64,000 nt of DNA from Beroe ovata (taxonomy: Eukaryota > Ctenophora > Nuda > Beroida > Beroidae), in assembly GCA_946803715.1 (NCBI GenBank), contig CAMPET010000013.1, forward strand, positions 218,150 through 282,149. The letters run 5' to 3'. This document shows, one piece after another, positions 59,912 to 64,000 of the stretch. The notes under the pieces were generated by a model that saw nothing but the letters and a program-made list of their open reading frames with translations, was not told the DNA's origin and did not search any database. Position numbers and translations under genes: made by a program. The first letter of the stretch is position 1. Each line of letters begins with the position of its first letter.

Positions 59912-62900
59912 ATGGCAAAGGAACTGAGCCCTTCGCCTGAAACCATCAGGAGGAAGCTGAAAAAGTTGAAGAAGAAAGAACTAGAAGAGAAAAAAGTAAG
60001 AAAATGATTGGATGCCAACAATGTATACCTATCACAACAATTTTGTTCGAGCATTTGATTCAATTTCATGTGGAGCACGTGACATATGACTGAAATAATT
60101 ACTTATCAGAGGAATGGCGAGGATGAGATTTTGGAAAAGAAGAAGAAAAAGGAGAGGATCTATCGGAGAAAGGATGAATCTGACGATTCTGATGTTGTGA
60201 AGGTGAGAGTCTTTTTCGATACGAATCCGTTTTTTAATTTATCATGTGGCTTCATTTGATAAATTGTCTCAGAAGAAATTTGAATATTCTTCCCCCACAT
60301 CGTCATTTGTAGGAGAAGAAATCAAAGAAAAAGAAGAAGAAAAAGGACGTTGACAAGTCGGGATCAGTATCTCCCAAACGGAAAAGACGCCGCTCCGTAT
60401 CAGACTCCCCGCCGAAGAGAACCAAATCCCCCAAGAAACGGTCCAAATCACCCAAGAGAATGCGATCCAGATCACCGAGACGACGGAGCAGGTCTCCCAA
60501 GAGAAGATCACGATCGCCAGCCCACCGCCGATCCATCTCGCCCCGGAGGCGAACTCGTTCCCCCAAACGTCGGTCTCCGAGGACCCGGGTAAAGTCTCCG
60601 AGACGTGACAAGTCTCCGAAGATCAGGAGTCGGAGGTCGAAATCACCACGCAAGTCTAAGTCCCCGAGGAGAAGTCGGAAGTCAAGCAAAGAGAGAAGCT
60701 CGCCGGCAGAAACATTGAAAAAGTAAGTTTACCAACTACCACCCACATCCAAGTACTAAATAAAAATTATGAATTTAAATTTCATGGACAAGTCAGGGAA
60801 ATTGACTGGAATCATGTTCTGATATGAGATTCAACCTGACGATCCGGCAGGAAGACAGGAAGATCCTCTTCCAGTGACTCCGATTCCTCGGGAGTGGACT
60901 CCCCAACCCGTACTAAGAAACAGGCAGCTCGGAAAGAGGAGGTAGACAAGTTCCAATCCGAGATGGAACGGGAAATGGAGAAGAGAAAGGAGCGGATTGA
61001 AGCGTGGAGGGCGGAGAGGAAGAAAACTGTGGACAACCCCGAACCTTCTCAACCGCAGGTACGCGCACTGTACTAGTACTATGCGCAATGTTGTCCAGTT
61101 TGTCCGCCATTCATTTCATTTAGTGCCAGCCTGCGAAATTTCAGGATTGCCCTGACCTTGGTTTTCAATCACAAAGGTTGTGTGGTAACTATATATTATA
61201 TTCACCTCTTTGGTTCAATGTTCTAATGTCCCTACATGCTGGCGTGTTTCGACACATCTTGGTTTTCAGAGCAATGTAAAGATGTGGTCCCTGGAGGACG
61301 ACGATGACGATGAAGAAGAGGCTGGGGCAGGTCAGGAGGCTGGGGCAGGTCAGGAGGCTGCTGAGAAGAGTGAAGCTCAGACCATGGGAGAGGAGGATGA
61401 GAAGAAAACAGCTGATACAGCGCCAGAGGTTAAATTTGTACCACAATATTTGGCATATTGAATTTGAACCGACTTGATATAGTTGTGAATTGACAAACCC
61501 CTCTGGGAAACTAGAAAATCGATTGGCATTCCCAAAATATGGGGGAAATGCATCACTTAATGCCTGTTATTTAGCCAATACCTTCACTCGATTAGCTCTA
61601 ACCGTGGCACTGGCATACGAATTACAACCCATGATTGGCCATTATTTGATATTCATACCAATTAACTATTCCGAAAAACATTAACTCCCCTGTAACTTTC
61701 AGGATTTCATGGTGACTCTAACTGTTCGCCGCCTCCCAGTTTAATTTAGTTAATTTTAGTCTTATCTTATTAAGATAGCTCGATAATAGTCCATTTCATT
61801 CCCTAAGTATGTGAGAGGTAAAGTTCATCTTAATCTAAAATCTAGTATTGTGTGTTAAGTTTTAGGGAATTTTTCGTACTCTTTTTCGTTAAGTTTTAGA
61901 TTAGGTTTTTAGTTATTTACAAAAGGCGGTTAAATCTATATTTGCAGATATCTTCAACTGGACCAAGACATCACGGATGAGAGAGTCTCTTCAGCTAAGA
62001 ATCGCCAGTGCAAATTACTTAGTCTATCATATAACATTTGTGCTTGCTGCACTTGTGGAATGATGGGATGATGCATTGATAGAACACAAAAATAGGTCCC
62101 AAACTGAGCATAAGACAGTGCTGATGAGCAAATCATGCATCAATCTGGCCTAGGTTAAATCCCGCTAGGTTAAATCCTACCATAATAGTGGCTACTAACT
62201 CTGTAGCTGTAGTCCTCATATCAAAATATGATCTGGGCTCTGGCAACTTGGATGAGTACTCTATCAATACCATGGTGCAGTGACGTCAGTAAGTATGACT
62301 AGAAGTATAACACCCCGTATGCAATGCACCTCTCCTCTAAACATACCTCATCTCTCTGTAGTCAGAAGAGGAAGAGGAGGAGGAGGATCCTCTGGATGCG
62401 TTCATGGAGGGAGTCTCCAATGAGATCAAGGAGGAGAACAAGCAGACGAGTGTCGTGAAGAAAGTCAAGAAAATTGTCAAGGTAATACGAGTCATTTGCG
62501 CGGGTATTAGGTACTGATGTTCCGGGAGGGTATCTCAGAGCCTGGGACAATTAGGTACCAACGTCCAACAAACTACATCACACTATTCTTCTAGGGTAAA
62601 GAAATCGAGATTGCCGTTGCTGCAAAGGTTTCAAAGGAAGTAAAGAACAAGGGCGATCTCCTTGCTAATGACGCTGAAGCCATGGAGTACTCATCGGAGG
62701 ACATTTCGGACGAAGATTTGGACGATATGAACTATGCTGGGTACAAGAACAAGCGTCGACGGGTCAGTTACAAATGGAGCACTACCTAATTGCTAAATGG
62801 TTGAGGTCGATCGTAGTTGCTTCGAAAATGTGTGCATTGCTTCCAAAATTCATGCCTTGATTTCACTTTTATCGATAGGAGCTGGAAGCGACCGATCACT

Positions 62901-64000
62901 CCAAGATCCAGTATGAGGAATTCAGGAAGGATTTCTATGTTGAGGTACCCGAGATAGCCAAGATCACGGATAGCGAGCTTGCAGACCTGCACCTTAGTCT
63001 GGAAAACATGCAAGTGAGGGGGAAGAACCCGCCCAAACCGATCAAAACATGGATTCAAGCTGGAATTAGCATGAAAATTCTCGGTTAGTAAGAAATTGAT
63101 ACTTGTTAGATATTGAGTAGAGAGCAATTCGATCAAATAAGAGATCTTCAGTTTCCTCATTCTATAAAACCATTTGTTTTCTCTCCAGCAATACTCAAGA
63201 AGCACGGTATGATGTCCCCGACACCAATTCAGTCCATCGCTCTGCCATGTGTCATGTCTGGTAGAGACATCATAGGTATCGCTAAGACTGGAAGTGGAAA
63301 AACTCTTTCCTTCCTACTGCCAATGTTCAGACATATCATGGATCAGAGACCGCTGGAAGCAGAAGAGGGTCCCATAGGTATGTCACTTTTTCACATAACA
63401 ATCTCCGTCTCATAACTTCCATGTTCTCAAGTCCCAGTCTCTGCGAACCGAACGAATCACGAAATAGATTGAAAAGAAATCTTGAGTTGAAAATCACAAT
63501 TTCTTCAGCTCTTCTGATGTCCCCAACGCGTGAACTCGCACTCCAAACATTCCACGAGATACGGAAGTTCTCCAAAGCTCTCAAACTCCGAGTGGTGTGC
63601 GTGTACGGTGGCACAGGCATCAGCGAACAGATAGCCGAACTAAAACGAGGCTGTGAGATCATCGTGTGTACGCCGGGTCGGATGATAGACATGTTGACAG
63701 CAAACTGTGGCAAAGTGACAAACGCCAAGCGGGTCACGTACGTTGTACTGGATGAGGCTGATAGAATGTTCGATATGGGATTCGAGCCGCAGGTTGCAAA
63801 GATAATGAGCTGTGTCCGACCCGATAGACAGACTGTCATGTTCTCCGCAACATTTCCCCGACAAATGGAGGCACTCGCCAGGAAACTCCTGGTCAAACCG
63901 ATCGAGATAACAACAGGGGGTCGGAGTATGGTGTGCTCGGATGTGGATCAGAATGTTATTATAATCGAGGAGGAGGATAAGTTTAACAAGTTGATGGAAA
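59912..64000 (+). CDS. DDX46: DDX46 (Prp5-type) DEAD-box splicing helicase, 5' part
   Basis: ATP-dependent RNA helicase that acts with the U2 snRNP in pre-spliceosome assembly. Exons: 59912-59995, 60110-60202, 60313-60722, 60851-61058, 61270-61428, 62362-62481, 62595-62762, 62879-63083, 63189-63377, 63509 to beyond the window; phases agree throughout. The start ATG encodes [10 protein letters not shown]. Order: basic Lys/Glu-rich start, a strong RS domain (60340-60720, repeated [11 protein letters not shown]-type units), an acidic linker with WSLEDDDDD, then the helicase core with [12 protein letters not shown] (motif I), SPTRELAL (Ia), CTPGRMID (Ib), DEADRMFD (II) and SAT (III). WSLEDDD and the segment from [14 protein letters not shown] are diagnostic for DDX46/Prp5 against other DEAD-box proteins. 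The RecA2 domain lies right of the window. Confidence 0.95.

Overview
The window is eukaryotic and from an animal, most likely an invertebrate. Genes are split by many GT-AG introns of about 60 to 4,000 bases. The set includes a laminin alpha chain, single-exon class A GPCRs, Rab27, a Boule/DAZL-type germline RNA-binding protein, CDC6, TAF1, aftiphilin and DDX46. CA/GT microsatellites, inverted-repeat elements and N gaps mark it as part of a draft scaffold. I cannot name the phylum. A cnidarian, sponge, placozoan or simple bilaterian would all fit, although GC looks too high for a typical placozoan.

Layout: (1) 546-16027 (+), 3' part of a laminin alpha gene, with a single-exon GPCR on the opposite strand inside one of its introns (8410-9579). 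(2) 16028-22596, a gene-poor stretch holding a striking T-shaped palindrome (18277-18414) and a possible orphan exon. (3) 22597-23676 (+), a second single-exon GPCR. (4) 24354-36465 (-), CDC6 rebuilt from 12 in-frame exons, with an LDLa-domain GPCR (27472-29868, -) inside one intron. (5) 38543-39196 (-), Rab27. (6) 39197-40623, CpG-rich spacer carrying a MITE-like element with a 9-bp target duplication. (7) 40624-53578 (+), TAF1 in 24 exons. Its 4-kb third intron holds a foldback repeat and a complete Boule-like gene on the opposite strand (43960-44935). (8) 53984-56539, two further copies of the TAF1 3' end joined at single Ns, probably unmerged haplotype contigs. (9) 56528-59433 (+), aftiphilin. 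(10) 59912 to the right edge (+), DDX46 (Prp5-type helicase), cut off by the window.

The genes are not a functional cluster. They are housekeeping genes (replication licensing, TFIID, splicing, clathrin traffic) plus matrix and receptor genes. The recurring architectural theme is nesting: three compact genes lie in introns of three large hosts. I worked out exon junctions by hand. For CDC6, TAF1, Boule and DDX46 the phases add up across every junction listed. They also do so for aftiphilin if one 19-nt gap is removed, and for the visible laminin exons if one acceptor is chosen for phase. Single-N positions repeatedly coincide with duplicated flanks, so local duplications here should be read as possible assembly artefacts.
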